A DNA stretch of 64,000 bases from Devosia sp. Root685 (GTDB taxonomy: Bacteria > Pseudomonadota > Alphaproteobacteria > Rhizobiales > Devosiaceae): the NCBI RefSeq assembly GCF_001427875.1, contig NZ_LMHK01000001.1, positions 1,180,871 to 1,244,870 of the forward strand. The letters are read 5' to 3'. The notes beneath the pieces were generated by a model. The model was not told where the DNA came from, did not search any database, and saw only the letters and a program-made list of their open reading frames with translations. How positions within the stretch are numbered: position 1 is the stretch's first letter; every line of letters starts with the position of its first letter. A program made the translations under genes and the position numbers. This document shows positions 45,384 to 53,811 of the stretch, in pieces.

Positions 45384-45836
45384 ATGATGAAGCTTGCTAG
45401 TCTTGTAAGTGGTGTTGCGCTGAGTGGCGTGGTGGCTTTGAGCGCGATCGTTCCCGCGCAGGCTCAATCGGTGACGATGAGCTATGGGCAGCGCTATCAG
45501 GTGATCGAAACCTATTGCGACCGTAACCCATGGGATCGCGATTGCCAGGGCTTTTACGACGGCCGCTGGGATGATCGGCAATATAACGATTTCTATTATT
45601 CGCGCCGCTCGTCGATCGACAACATTGCCTCGGGCATTCTCGGCTTTACCTTTGGCGCGGCGATCGGATCGATCATTGCCAATGGCAATAATAACCGTGG
45701 CGGTGATGTCGTGATCGGGCGGGCCAACAATTACGATTCGCACGTTTCGGCCTGCTATGCCCGTTACCGCTCGTATGACGAACGCACCAATACCTTCATG
45801 GGCTATGATGGCGTGCGGCACGAGTGCCGGCTTTAG
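45384..45836 (+). CDS. BA14K-family secreted protein
   Basis: A 150-residue secreted protein with signal peptide MMKLASLVSGVALSGVVALS and cleavage near AQA. The C-terminal HVSACYARYRSYDERTNTFM and GYDGVRHECRL match the BA14K (lectin-like immunoreactive) motif, in which a conserved RYRSYD...T..G.DG pattern lies between cysteines. The centre has a glycine-rich hydrophobic patch (GILGFTFGAAIGSIIANG) that may be a membrane-interacting helix. Family members occur in Brucella and relatives; the function is unclear. Its stop overlaps the convergent 71-residue gene by 4 bp. Confidence 0.85.
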   Translation: MMKLASLVSGVALSGVVALSAIVPAQAQSVTMSYGQRYQVIETYCDRNPWDRDCQGFYDGRWDDRQYNDFYYSRRSSIDNIASGILGFTFGAAIGSIIANGNNNRGGDVVIGRANNYDSHVSACYARYRSYDERTNTFMGYDGVRHECRL

Positions 45837-46048
45837 GCGTATCGACCTGAGGGGCGGACCGGCGGCGGCGTATCCTCCGGTTCGCCCAGCTTGCGCTTGA
45901 GTTTTGCGAGAGCGACGCGCTGCATCTGCAGGCGGGACGCGCCGACGGGGGTGATGACGAAGACTTCGGTGCCCGTCACCTCGTCGATCGCAGCGACGCG
46001 CATGACCTGACCCATCTGCACGAATTCAAAAAGAACCCCGCCCGACAT
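45833..46048 (-). CDS. Small conserved protein (DUF6898-like)
   Basis: A 71-residue protein: MSGGVLFEFVQMGQVMRVAA, then IDEVTGTEVFVITPVGASR and a helix LQMQRVALAKLKRKLG. The pattern resembles a small conserved family of this order that I recall as DUF6898, but I cannot verify the name. It has a good ribosome site (GGAGGTCCC just upstream). The function is unknown. It overlaps the end of the BA14K gene by 4 bp on the other strand. Confidence 0.72.
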   Translation of the reverse strand: MSGGVLFEFVQMGQVMRVAAIDEVTGTEVFVITPVGASRLQMQRVALAKLKRKLGEPEDTPPPVRPSGRYA

Positions 46049-46142
46049 GGGACCTCCATTGCTGAGAGGAGCTTAGCAGGGATTCGGGGTGGCACGGAGT
46101 CGGAAAGATGGGGATGCGGAACCCTCCGAATGGATAGCTTCG

Positions 46143-46203
46143 CGCCACGCCCTCGTGGTTCGAGGCTACGCTGACGCTCCGCGCCTCACCATGAGGTCTA
46201 CTG
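46143..46203. repeat. Dispersed palindromic repeat, family A, right arm only
   Basis: GCCACGCCCTCGTGGTTCGA, a short GCTACGCTGACGCTCCGCG link, then CCTCACCATGAGG and CTACTG. It lies just before the L,D-transpeptidase terminator, oriented like the other single arms. Confidence 0.88.
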
Positions 46204-46207
46204 ATAC

Positions 46208-46233
46208 AAAAATCCCCGCTTTCGCGGGGATTT
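46208..46233. terminator. Bidirectional terminator after the L,D-transpeptidase gene
   Basis: AAAATCCCCGC and GCGGGGATTTT form a perfect 11-bp stem with TTTC loop and T-rich flanks on both strands. It lies 6 bp after the transpeptidase stop. Confidence 0.93.
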
Positions 46234-46238
46234 TTTCG

Positions 46239-47507
46239 TTAAGCGTCGAACGCTACTTTGCCCTGTTCGTCGAACTTGTAGACGTCGTCGCGGAAGCTGA
46301 CGGTGCCTTGGCGGTTGGCCCAGGCGGTGATGTAGGTGGTGTGGATCGGCACGCGGGCCTTGCACTCCACATCGAGGCGCTCGAGCGAGTCGAACGTGCT
46401 GTCGACCTTGCTCTGGTCCCAATCGCCATTGTCGCGCAGCAGCCAGTTAACCAGCTGGTTGACGCCATCGACGCGGACGCAACCCGAAGAGTGGAAGCGG
46501 GCGTTTTCGCCGAAAAGGGCTTTCGACGGGGTGTCGTGGAGATAGCAATCGTAGGGATTGTAGAAGTTGATCTTGCAGTGGCCCATGGAGTTGGCCGCGC
46601 CGGGCTCCTGGCGATACATGTAGTTTACCTGCTGATCGGTGATCGCAGCCCAGTTGATCGAGGTCGGATCAACCTTGTTGCCCGAGCCATCATAGATGAA
46701 AATATTCTGCTCGGTCAGGTAGTTGGGGTTTTCCATCATGTACTTGGTCAGGTCCTGGCGGACCAGCGACTTGGGCACGTGCCAGTATGGGTTGAAGTTG
46801 ATCTGGCTGATCTTGCTGGCCATGATCGGGGTGGCGCGTTCGACGCGGCCGACGACGGCGGTGTGGCGCTGTTCGACCATGCCGTCGTTCACCGCCTCGA
46901 TGGTGGCGGCGGGAATATTCACCACGACATAGCGCGGGTTGAGGTTGGCGGCCATGTTCTGGACGCGGGTATAATTGAGATAGAGCTGCTGCAAGCGGGT
47001 CTGGGCCGGCACGGACAGGGCGTACCAGGTGGCTTCATCGACCTGGCCGTTGACGACGAGACCATGGCGGGCCTGGAAGGCACGCACGCCGGCATCGGTC
47101 GGGGCATCGAAAAGTTCGCTGACATTTTCAACGAGCGGCATATCGCCCGAGGAAATCAGGCGGCGCTTGAGCGCGACGGCGGCGCGGCTCGACTTGCCGA
47201 GGTTGAGACCATAGGCCTCTTGCGGGGTTTCTTCCCAGCCGCCGGCGGCAACGAAAGGCTCGTATTGCGAAATCGCGAGCTGCAGATTGTAGACCGTGTC
47301 ATAGGACAGGATCGGCTCATTGGTGGAGATCAGCGCCTGGGCGGCCGCGGTATTGCCACCCTGATCCGCGTCCTTCAGCACCCGATTGCGGGCGAACATG
47401 TCCCAGATCGACTCGCCTTCCTGTGCCCTTGCCAAGCTTGGAAGCACTGCGGTGCTCACGCCGGCGATGGCCATGGTCTGCAGAAAGGAACGTCGATTTA
47501 CCCGCAT
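46239..47507 (-). CDS. L,D-transpeptidase (LdtP-like)
   Basis: A 422-residue periplasmic enzyme making 3-3 cross-links in peptidoglycan or anchoring proteins to it. A Tat-type signal (RRSFLQTMAIAGVSTAVLPS) opens it, and residues 110-165 form a peptidoglycan-binding helix bundle (AFQARHGLVVNGQVDEATW). The YkuD domain has the catalytic HxxxSGC(V/I)R motif as HSSGCVRV with H339 and C343. It opens at 47507 after GGGTGAC. The upstream gene on the same strand is an LdtR-type MarR regulator, and the adjacent pair mirrors the LdtR-LdtP pair known from Liberibacter and rhizobia. Confidence 0.93.
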   Translation of the reverse strand: MRVNRRSFLQTMAIAGVSTAVLPSLARAQEGESIWDMFARNRVLKDADQGGNTAAAQALISTNEPILSYDTVYNLQLAISQYEPFVAAGGWEETPQEAYGLNLGKSSRAAVALKRRLISSGDMPLVENVSELFDAPTDAGVRAFQARHGLVVNGQVDEATWYALSVPAQTRLQQLYLNYTRVQNMAANLNPRYVVVNIPAATIEAVNDGMVEQRHTAVVGRVERATPIMASKISQINFNPYWHVPKSLVRQDLTKYMMENPNYLTEQNIFIYDGSGNKVDPTSINWAAITDQQVNYMYRQEPGAANSMGHCKINFYNPYDCYLHDTPSKALFGENARFHSSGCVRVDGVNQLVNWLLRDNGDWDQSKVDSTFDSLERLDVECKARVPIHTTYITAWANRQGTVSFRDDVYKFDEQGKVAFDA

Positions 47508-47670
47508 ATCGTCACCCGAAGGAATCTGTCGCCACACTTGTCGCGATTATCATTGCAAGACCCTGCTTCACAACGGCTGTCAACGCCTTGTGAACCATGA
47601 GGGCAGCCCCATCCATAGTCGAAGAATGGTTTATAAACCACGTAACCGGGTGCCTCGTCTTTGCGGCACA

Positions 47671-47699
47671 AATAAGAAACGCCGGCCAATGGCCGGCGT
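47671..47699 (-). terminator. Terminator after ldtR
   Basis: On the minus strand ACGCCGGCC-ATT-GGCCGGCGT is followed by TTCTTATTTG. It separates ldtR from the transpeptidase gene, whose promoter must lie in the remaining ~165 bp (47508-47670). Confidence 0.85.
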
Positions 47700-47783
47700 C
47701 TCCGCAAAGAGTGTGGCGTGGAGGCAACACAAGCCTACACCCGCATGCTGTTTGATGGACGCGAGGCCCTGCCCCGCTCGCAA

Positions 47784-48293
47784 TCAGAGCTTGTAGAGAA
47801 TCTGGTCGACCCAGAAGCGTTCGAGACGGGCGAGCGCCTTGTTGAGGTTGTCGAATTCTTCGTCGCCGAGACCGCCGACCTTGTCGATGGATTTCAGGTG
47901 GCGATCATAGAGTTCGTCGATCACTTCGGCGACTTCCTCGCCCTTGGGGGTGAGGCGAATGCGGACCGAACGACGATCCGTGCGCGAACGCTCCTGGAAG
48001 ATGTAACCGGTTTCGACCAGCTTCTTGAGATTGTAAGAAACGTTCGAGCCGAGATAGTAACCGCGCGAGCGCAGCTCACCGGCGGTCAGTTCGCTGTCGC
48101 CGATGTTGAACATCAACAGCGCCTGGACCGGGTTGATATCGTCCCAACCCATACGATCGAACTCGTCCTTGATCAGGTCGAGAAGACGACGGTGGAGACG
48201 CTCCACACGGGAGACGGCTTCGAGATAGAGGGGCTTCAGACCTACCGGACGGTTCGGGGTAAGGGCCTCAGCTGCGTTCGACTTGATTGCCAT
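47784..48293 (-). CDS. ldtR: MarR-family regulator LdtR
   Basis: A 169-residue winged-helix protein with the LdtR pattern: YLEAVSRVERLHRRLLDLIK, then ALLMFNIGDSELTAGELRSR, GYYLGSNVSYNLKKLVETGY and RTDRRSVRIRLTPKG. In Ca. Liberibacter and Sinorhizobium the LdtR protein controls the L,D-transpeptidase gene ldtP and stress tolerance. The transpeptidase gene directly downstream supports the same here. No ligand site can be read. A 17-bp palindrome at 48452-48468 may be its own operator. Confidence 0.9.
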   Translation of the reverse strand: MAIKSNAAEALTPNRPVGLKPLYLEAVSRVERLHRRLLDLIKDEFDRMGWDDINPVQALLMFNIGDSELTAGELRSRGYYLGSNVSYNLKKLVETGYIFQERSRTDRRSVRIRLTPKGEEVAEVIDELYDRHLKSIDKVGGLGDEEFDNLNKALARLERFWVDQILYKL

Positions 48294-48451
48294 TTTTGCC
48301 TCACTGTTTTTTCTCTGCGTGCGATTTTTCGCATCTCATGAGGCCAAACTACGACGCCCGAACTAAGATCGCCCTAAACAGCACGCTTAATGGCATCTTA
48401 CTGGAAAGCAATGAGAATTTGGCTTAACGGTTCGTCACACCGGTGCATAAA

Positions 48452-48468
48452 CTTGTAACCATTACAAG
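48452..48468. promoter_or_regulatory. Candidate operator upstream of ldtR
   Basis: CTTGTAACCATTACAAG is a perfect palindrome with 7-bp arms around CCA, 159 bp before the ldtR start and in the 239-bp gap (48294-48532) that holds no gene. A partial match to its left half, CTTGTGAACCATGAGG, lies in front of the transpeptidase gene near 47587. Binding by LdtR is a guess. Confidence 0.45.
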
Positions 48469-48532
48469 GCGTAAACGGGCGGCGAAGGCTCGCCCGGCGG
48501 GCGGGCGGGGCCAACCGCCCGTATGTCGCCCC

Positions 48533-48940
48533 TCAGGTCCGGAGGGCTTTTGCACCTGCGAGTTTGAGGGCGAAAACAGCGCCGACGGCGAGCGCCTGGG
48601 CGATGATCAAGGTTACCCCGATCGCCGTCATTTGAGCCGAATGAAGCACAAGAAGTGCAACACTGAGGAGGACCCAGAGGCCATCGCCGAGGATGTTGGC
48701 GGCGAGGGAAGTTGCGTCCGGGCCCGTGGCGGCGCCAATGGCCCAATTGAAGAGTGCCCAGGGCAGCAGAAAAATGCCGGCGCCCAGAAGGACCATGTGC
48801 ATGGGCGGCCAGCCGATGAGATTGGCGAGCGGCGTGGCGAGGACGAGGAGGCCGACGCCCATGGTGAAGGAGAGGACTGCATCGAGGCGATAAACGAGGC
48901 GCGGATCGAGAAGGGTTGGGGTCTCAGCAAGATCGGTCAT
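48533..48940 (-). CDS. Small four-helix membrane protein
   Basis: A 135-residue protein with four hydrophobic segments (LSFTMGVGLLVLATPLANLI, HMVLLGAGIFLLPWALFNWA, ILGDGLWVLLSVALLVLHSA, IGVTLIIAQALAVGAVFALK), probably in the inner membrane. It has a good GGAGAG ribosome site before the ATG at 48940. I do not recognise a named family. It is divergent from an XRE-type regulator gene with a 128-bp shared region holding a short palindrome, so the regulator may control it. Confidence 0.75.
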   Translation of the reverse strand: MTDLAETPTLLDPRLVYRLDAVLSFTMGVGLLVLATPLANLIGWPPMHMVLLGAGIFLLPWALFNWAIGAATGPDATSLAANILGDGLWVLLSVALLVLHSAQMTAIGVTLIIAQALAVGAVFALKLAGAKALRT

Positions 48941-49004
48941 GATGGCTCTCCGGAAAATCGTGTGGTCGATGCCGGAGAGTGGCGCCGATGAGGTCATGGA
49001 GACA

Positions 49005-49021
49005 ATTACTCCCAAGGTAAT
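49005..49021. promoter_or_regulatory. Candidate operator between the membrane-protein and XRE genes
   Basis: ATTAC and GTAAT flank a 7-base spacer midway between the divergent genes. The short arms make this a weak call, supported mainly by the divergent regulator-target layout. Confidence 0.3.
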
Positions 49022-49068
49022 GGAATTGCGCGGGACGCTGCGGCAGGGTGAGAGCAAGGAGACACGCC

Positions 49069-49800
49069 ATGTTCGAGACGGCTTTGCGCGACTGGCGCAA
49101 TCAACGGGGGATGAGCCAGATGGCGCTGGCCATGGCAGCGGATGTGTCGGCGCGGCATTTGTCATTTCTTGAATCGGCACGGGCCCGGCCGAGCGCAGCG
49201 ATGGTGTTGCGGCTTTCCGAAGCGCTGGACCTGCCGCTGCGCGAGCGCAATAGCCTGTTGGTGGCCGCGGGCTTTGCGCCGCACTATGGGGACAATGACT
49301 GGTTGAGCCCGCAGATGACCGAGCTAAGGCAGGCGGCGCAATTGCTGCTCAAGGCACATGCGCCCTGCCCTGCCATCGTGCTCGATGCGGCATTCGATAT
49401 TCTGGAGGCAAATGGGGCAGCGCTGGCGCTGATCGGCGTGGAAGAGTTGCCGCCGACGCGGCTCAATCTCGTCGATCTGGTTTTTGCGCCCGGCGATCTG
49501 CGGAGCTCGATTGTCAACTGGGCGGAGGTTGCTGCCTATCTGATGCATCGTTTGCGCGAAGGGGTGCGGCGGCATGGGCCGAGTTCGCCAGTGGCGCGGG
49601 TGTTGATGCGGATACGGCGGCATGAGGGGGTGGATGGCTTGAGCCTGCGGCCCGAGGGTGCGCTGGGACAGGTGCTGTTGCCGCTGGAATTTCGGACGGG
49701 CGGTCAGGTAACGCGCTGGTTTACGACGGTGACAAGCTTCGGCGCGCCGCAGGATGCGCTGGCCGAGGAAATCACCATCGAGCAGTTTCACCCCGCTTAG
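49069..49800 (+). CDS. XRE-type regulator with MmyB-like ligand domain
   Basis: A 243-residue regulator. The N-terminal helix-turn-helix (LRDWRNQRGMSQMALAMAAD, VSARHLSFLESARARPSAAM) is followed by an MmyB-like region from about residue 85 to the end. That region contains CPAIVLDAAFDILEANGAAL and the late TTVTSFGAPQDALAEEITIE segment. Start at 49069 with AAGGAGA 6 bases upstream. In related proteins this region is a PAS-like ligand domain and the regulator often represses a divergent gene. The divergent membrane-protein gene is the natural candidate. Confidence 0.9.
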   Translation: MFETALRDWRNQRGMSQMALAMAADVSARHLSFLESARARPSAAMVLRLSEALDLPLRERNSLLVAAGFAPHYGDNDWLSPQMTELRQAAQLLLKAHAPCPAIVLDAAFDILEANGAALALIGVEELPPTRLNLVDLVFAPGDLRSSIVNWAEVAAYLMHRLREGVRRHGPSSPVARVLMRIRRHEGVDGLSLRPEGALGQVLLPLEFRTGGQVTRWFTTVTSFGAPQDALAEEITIEQFHPA

Positions 49801-49810
49801 GGCGCGCCGG

Positions 49811-50461
49811 TCAGTTCTGCGATGGCGTAACGGCGGCCTTTCCCGTCTCGGTCAGCCCATAGATGCCTCTGCTCTCGCGCGCGAACCATCCATAGACATT
49901 GCTTCTCAGAATGGTCGGCGCTCTCGCGACCAGCGCCTTCAATTGCCTGGGGCTTTGCGGCCCTTCTAGCAACGCGGTCGCACAGAGGATGCAGTCTTGC
50001 CGGTATGCGGTCATGATCGGCTTGCCGCGCCCACCGCCTATCTGCGGATCCCCCACGCGCCGCTTGTGCTCGTCGAGAAGCCGGGAGCGTCTTTTGGCGT
50101 CGCGGCGAGGGGCCGCGGCGAAGGGCGCAACGATGACATCGACAAAGCCGGTTGGCGAGACGGCAAGAAGGCCGAAGCCCAGGCGCCGACAGAGATTACG
50201 GAAACGGGCATCGTGCTCGCGCCCCCGAGCGGTCTTCGAGGCGCTCGCCGCGAGCCAGACTTCGTCGCAAATCGCGGCGCGATTGACGCCCTGCATGACG
50301 AGTTCGAGATTGAAGGCCAGCTTCATCTCGCAAACGATGAGGACCGGCGGATCGCCGTCCTTCACGCCGACCAGGTCACAACCGTTGATCTCGCCTTTGA
50401 CGGCATAACCGGCGCTTTCCATGAAGGCTTTCAGCGGAAGATAGAGGTCGGTCTCGGCCAT
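49811..50461 (-). CDS. DUF2161 PD-(D/E)xK-type phosphodiesterase
   Basis: A 216-residue protein whose N-terminal half matches the DUF2161 pattern. YLPLKAFMESAGYAVKGEIN, then CDLVGVKDGDPPVLIVCEMK, gives the acidic residue and E-x-K of a PD-(D/E)xK nuclease-like core. The C-terminal half is basic (AAPRRDAKRRSRLLDEHKRR) and ends in a winged-helix-like stretch. Activity is not established. It lies 11 bp after the stop of the convergent XRE gene. Function might be DNA or nucleotide related; no partner gene is seen nearby. Confidence 0.82.
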   Translation of the reverse strand: MAETDLYLPLKAFMESAGYAVKGEINGCDLVGVKDGDPPVLIVCEMKLAFNLELVMQGVNRAAICDEVWLAASASKTARGREHDARFRNLCRRLGFGLLAVSPTGFVDVIVAPFAAAPRRDAKRRSRLLDEHKRRVGDPQIGGGRGKPIMTAYRQDCILCATALLEGPQSPRQLKALVARAPTILRSNVYGWFARESRGIYGLTETGKAAVTPSQN

Positions 50462-50547
50462 GGCGCTCGGTTAGGTCTTTGATGCACACGGTTTTGATTT
50501 AGCTGAGTCTCAAAGCGTGCGCAGTGGTGGGACCACCGAGGATCGCG

Positions 50548-50937
50548 TCAATCCGCCGCCTGGGCGCGGGAGAAGCGGAAGCTGAGAGCGAAAATAATGG
50601 AGATGGCCGCGAGCAGTACGATGCGGACGGCGAAGCCGAAGGCGGACATGCGGATATCGGGGCTACCGGCGAGATAAAGCGCCAGCTCGGCCGTGGTGGA
50701 GCCGACAAGCAGAACGGCGCCCCAGCTGGCCTTGAGCCAGAGGCCGACGCCGGCAAAGAGACGCGAGAGCGAGAAAATGCCGAGCAGCACGAAGCCAGCG
50801 GGGCCAAGGACGGCGACGGGGCTGACTGCACCGAGATTGACGCCGAGCAGGCGGCCCGCATCGCTGAGGCCCAGCAACAGGCTCAGCAAAGCGACGATGC
50901 GAATATATAGGCCGAGCTGGGGTGATTTGAACGACAT
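50548..50937 (-). CDS. Small membrane protein next to hemB (DUF6163-like)
   Basis: A 129-residue protein with four hydrophobic segments (YIRIVALLSLLLGLSDAGRL, VAVLGPAGFVLLGIFSLSRL, GAVLLVGSTTAELALYLAGS, AVRIVLLAAISIIFALSFRF). A protein of this kind, recalled as DUF6163, is often found divergently beside hemB in this order, as here, but I cannot verify the name. It is in the inner membrane. No catalytic motif is visible and the function is unknown. Confidence 0.75.
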   Translation of the reverse strand: MSFKSPQLGLYIRIVALLSLLLGLSDAGRLLGVNLGAVSPVAVLGPAGFVLLGIFSLSRLFAGVGLWLKASWGAVLLVGSTTAELALYLAGSPDIRMSAFGFAVRIVLLAAISIIFALSFRFSRAQAAD

Positions 50938-51039
50938 GGCTCCTTAGTAGCGAGGCCAAGGGGCTGCGACAAGCGGCGGCTTGGAGGCGGGGGCGGTGGC
51001 TGGTATGAGGCAAGTACATAGAGAGCGGTGCGTGTGGCT

Positions 51040-51119
51040 CCACCCCCACCCTTCCTCCCCCATCAAGGGGGAGGTGTCACCGAATTCGCCATAGCGAATT
51101 CGGTTGGGCTGGTGGGTGC
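51040..51119. repeat. Dispersed palindromic repeat, family B variant
   Basis: CCACCCCCACCCTTCCTCCC, a CCTCCCCCATCAAGGGGGAGG hairpin, then ACCGAATTCGC and GCGAATTCGGT as perfect 11-bp arms around CATA. It ends in GGTGGGTG. The GCGAATTCGGTTGGG part is shared with the family C copy at 31690. It lies in the gap before hemB. Confidence 0.82.
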
Positions 51120-51146
51120 CAAATCTACGCAGCAAGGAACAAAAGA

Positions 51147-52160
51147 ATGACGCAGAACTGGGCCAAGCATGACATGTCCTTCCTTGAGGGCCGGCGGCAG
51201 CGGCGGTTGCGGCGGACGGCGTGGAGCCGGGATATGGTGCGGGAAACCGAACTGATGCCGCGCGATTTGATCTGGCCGCTTTTTGTGATCGAGGGACAGA
51301 ACGAGCGCACCCAGATCAAGACCATGCCGGGGGTGGAGCGGCTATCGATCGACCTGATGGTGGACGCGGCGAAGGCGGCGCGGGATGCGGGAATTCCGGC
51401 GCTGGCGATTTTTCCCAATACGCCGGACCATCTGCGCAGCGAGGATGCGGTCGAGGCTTACAATCCAGACAATCTGATGTGCCGGGCGCTTTCGGCGATC
51501 AAATCGGCGGTGCCCGATATTGGGCTGATTGCCGATGTGGCGCTCGATGAATATTCGAGCGACGGGCAGGATGGCCTGGTGCGGGATGGGGAAATCCTCA
51601 ACGACGAAACCGTCACGGTGATGGTCAAATCGGCGCTGGCGCAGGCCAGGGCGGGCGCGGATATCATTGCGCCTTCGGACATGATGGATGGGCGCGTAGC
51701 GGCTATTCGGGCGGCGCTCGATGCCGAAGGCTTTGAGCATGTGCAGATCATGTCTTATGCGGCCAAATATGCGTCGTGCTTTTATGGGCCGTTCCGCGAG
51801 GCGGTCGGCTCGGGCAGCCGGCTCAAGGGCGACAAGCGCACCTATCAGATGGATTATGCCAATTCCGACGAGGCGCTGCGCGAGATTGCGCAAGATATCG
51901 AAGAGGGCGCCGATAGCGTGATGGTCAAGCCGGGCATGCCCTATCTCGATATCGTGCGGCGGGCGCGGGACGCGTTCAACGTGCCGATCTATGCCTATCA
52001 GGTGAGCGGGGAATACGCGATGATCGAACTGGCGGGCGCCGCCGGGGCGATCAACCGGGATGCGGCGGTGCTTGAAAGCCTCTGGGCCTTCAAGCGCGCC
52101 GGGGCGAATGGCATTCTCACCTATTATGCGCTCGAAATGGCGCGGAAGCTCGGGCGCTAA
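51147..52160 (+). CDS. hemB: Delta-aminolevulinic acid dehydratase
   Basis: A 337-residue enzyme joining two 5-aminolevulinate molecules to porphobilinogen in haem synthesis. Schiff-base lysines are K207 (SYAAKYASCFYGPFR) and K261 (VMVKPGMPYLD). The metal-site loop reads ADVALDEYSSDGQDGL, with no cysteine triad, so it belongs to the Mg2+-dependent aspartate type found in many alphaproteobacteria. The start has an AAGGA site upstream. It is convergent with the EamA gene (4-bp overlap). It is a single-gene unit. Confidence 0.97.
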   Translation: MTQNWAKHDMSFLEGRRQRRLRRTAWSRDMVRETELMPRDLIWPLFVIEGQNERTQIKTMPGVERLSIDLMVDAAKAARDAGIPALAIFPNTPDHLRSEDAVEAYNPDNLMCRALSAIKSAVPDIGLIADVALDEYSSDGQDGLVRDGEILNDETVTVMVKSALAQARAGADIIAPSDMMDGRVAAIRAALDAEGFEHVQIMSYAAKYASCFYGPFREAVGSGSRLKGDKRTYQMDYANSDEALREIAQDIEEGADSVMVKPGMPYLDIVRRARDAFNVPIYAYQVSGEYAMIELAGAAGAINRDAAVLESLWAFKRAGANGILTYYALEMARKLGR

Positions 52161-53092
52161 ACCGACTCTTCCGGGGCCGCAGCGGCTTCTTCGCGCGCAC
52201 GTGCGGGGCGGCGGCGGGCCATGGTGGCACTGACGACGCCGCCCGCGGCGACGAGGGCAATGCCACCGAGCGCAATGGCATCAGGTGCGTGGCCGAAGAC
52301 CAGCCACCCGAAAAGCGCGGCCCAGCCGAGATGCAGATAATTCATGGGCGCGAGAATGGCCGCGGGGGCGTAGCGGTAGGATTGGGTGAACAGGTAATGC
52401 CCGAGCCCGGCGGAGACGCCGAGACCGAGGAAGAGAAAAATCTGGAGCACGGTGGGCGGCACGCCATAGAGGGTCCACGGCAGCATCAGGCCGAAAAGGA
52501 TCGAGCCGACGAGCGCGGTATAGAACAGCATGGTGATGGTGTGTTCGGTGCGCGCCAGGACGCGCGAGAGCAGGTTGTAGGCCACGGCCAGCACCACATT
52601 GCCGAGCGCGAAGGCAATGCCCCAGGGATCGAGGCCGCCGCCGGGTCGGGCAATCAGCAGCACGCCAGCAAAGCCCAGCGCCGCGGCGACCCAGGCGCCG
52701 GAGCCGACTTTCTCATTCAGGAGCGGCCCCGAGAGAAGAATAACGAGGACCGGGGCAAGGTAGACGATTGCAGTCGCCTCGGCGACGGGCATGCGCTGAA
52801 GGGCAAAGCCCATCAGAACCGAGGCGACGGCAAGGCAGCCACCCCGCACGAGAACAAGGCCGGTGCGCGTCGCATGCACCATCGCCCGTCCATGAAACGG
52901 AGCGACGATGGCGAGCATCAGCAATGCATGGGTGATGTAGCGGACGGCCATCACGAGGGGCACGTTGTATTCGCTGACCAGCAGCTTGCCGCTCGTGTCG
53001 CTGTAGGCAAACAACATGGTCGCCCCGATGATGAAGGCAAGGCCGCGCAATGGCTGATCGGTCAGCGGCGCGGGGGCGGAAGTCGTCGACAT
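52157..53092 (-). CDS. EamA/DMT family transporter
   Basis: A 311-residue inner-membrane permease with ten hydrophobic segments in two EamA repeats (for example LRGLAFIIGATMLFAYSDTS, GWVAA-type segments and ATAIVYLAPVLVILLSGPLL, then HYLFTQSYRYAPAAILAPMN). The ATG at 53092 starts MSTTSAPAP; the long open frame beyond it is a shadow. Ends in a basic and acidic tail. There is no riboswitch and no adjacent pathway gene, so the substrate is unknown. It overlaps hemB by 4 bp in convergent orientation. Confidence 0.9.
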   Translation of the reverse strand: MSTTSAPAPLTDQPLRGLAFIIGATMLFAYSDTSGKLLVSEYNVPLVMAVRYITHALLMLAIVAPFHGRAMVHATRTGLVLVRGGCLAVASVLMGFALQRMPVAEATAIVYLAPVLVILLSGPLLNEKVGSGAWVAAALGFAGVLLIARPGGGLDPWGIAFALGNVVLAVAYNLLSRVLARTEHTITMLFYTALVGSILFGLMLPWTLYGVPPTVLQIFLFLGLGVSAGLGHYLFTQSYRYAPAAILAPMNYLHLGWAALFGWLVFGHAPDAIALGGIALVAAGGVVSATMARRRPARAREEAAAAPEESV

Positions 53093-53236
53093 GTGGTGTT
53101 CCGAAGGGGCGGCGCGGCAGGACGGGCGAGTCGCGAGGGGCGGGATTGCCTGAGGATAGGCCGGAGGTGGACGGAAGCACAGGAGAATTGCGCTCGGGGA
53201 CTTGCATTGCGGCGGAGTGATGACAATTTCAGGGAC

Positions 53237-53752
53237 ATGACTCAGGACTATGCTGCATCCCGCCCCTATCTGCCCGACCCTGCCACCGCGCCGGAGCTGT
53301 TCGACGGCGTGCTGACGCGACGCGTCATGGCCTATTTCATCGATCTCGCCATCATGGGCGCGCTGGTGCTGGCCCTGACGATTGCCGGCGCCATCGTGGG
53401 CGTCCTGACTTTGGGGCTTGGCTTCGCGGCGCTGGTCTTTGTCATTCCGGCGGCAATCGTGCTCTATTATGGGGCGACGCTTGGTTCGTCGCGGCGCGCC
53501 ACGGTGGGCATGCAGATGATGGATATCGTCTTGACGCCGACGCGCGGGCAACCGCTCGATGGCTGGATGGCCATCCTCCACGCGGCGGTGTTCTGGCTGA
53601 CATTCTGGATCTGCTGGCCGATTTCGCTGCTCTTCGCGCTGTTCACGCCACGGCGGCAGATGATCCACGATTTCGTGGTTGGGACACTGATGGTGCGGCG
53701 CTCGCCGATGATGCGGCACTGGCAGAATGCGCGCAGAAGCGCATTTTACTGA
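53237..53752 (+). CDS. RDD family membrane protein
   Basis: A 171-residue membrane protein of the RDD family. Its opening membrane segment TRRVMAYFIDLAIMGALVLA carries the R/D-type residues that name the family. A second segment and the conserved LGSSRRATVGMQMMDIVL loop follow, then a third hydrophobic part (AVFWLTFWICWPISLLFALF). An RRQMIHDFVVGTLMVRR tail ends it. Start at 53237 is chosen from family length. It is followed by bpt 59 bp later. Role uncertain; some RDD proteins are Na+/H+ antiporters. Confidence 0.88.
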   Translation: MTQDYAASRPYLPDPATAPELFDGVLTRRVMAYFIDLAIMGALVLALTIAGAIVGVLTLGLGFAALVFVIPAAIVLYYGATLGSSRRATVGMQMMDIVLTPTRGQPLDGWMAILHAAVFWLTFWICWPISLLFALFTPRRQMIHDFVVGTLMVRRSPMMRHWQNARRSAFY

Positions 53753-53811
53753 AATATTGCAGGCGAGTGACGGGAGGGATACACTCGCAGGATTGTAGCC
53801 ATGGGTCGTAG

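Noticed and set aside
52289..53236. 487-residue plus-strand frame that runs through the EamA gene into the RDD gene
   Set aside because: Only the last 171 residues (from 53237) match a family; the earlier part is an antisense shadow of the EamA transporter.
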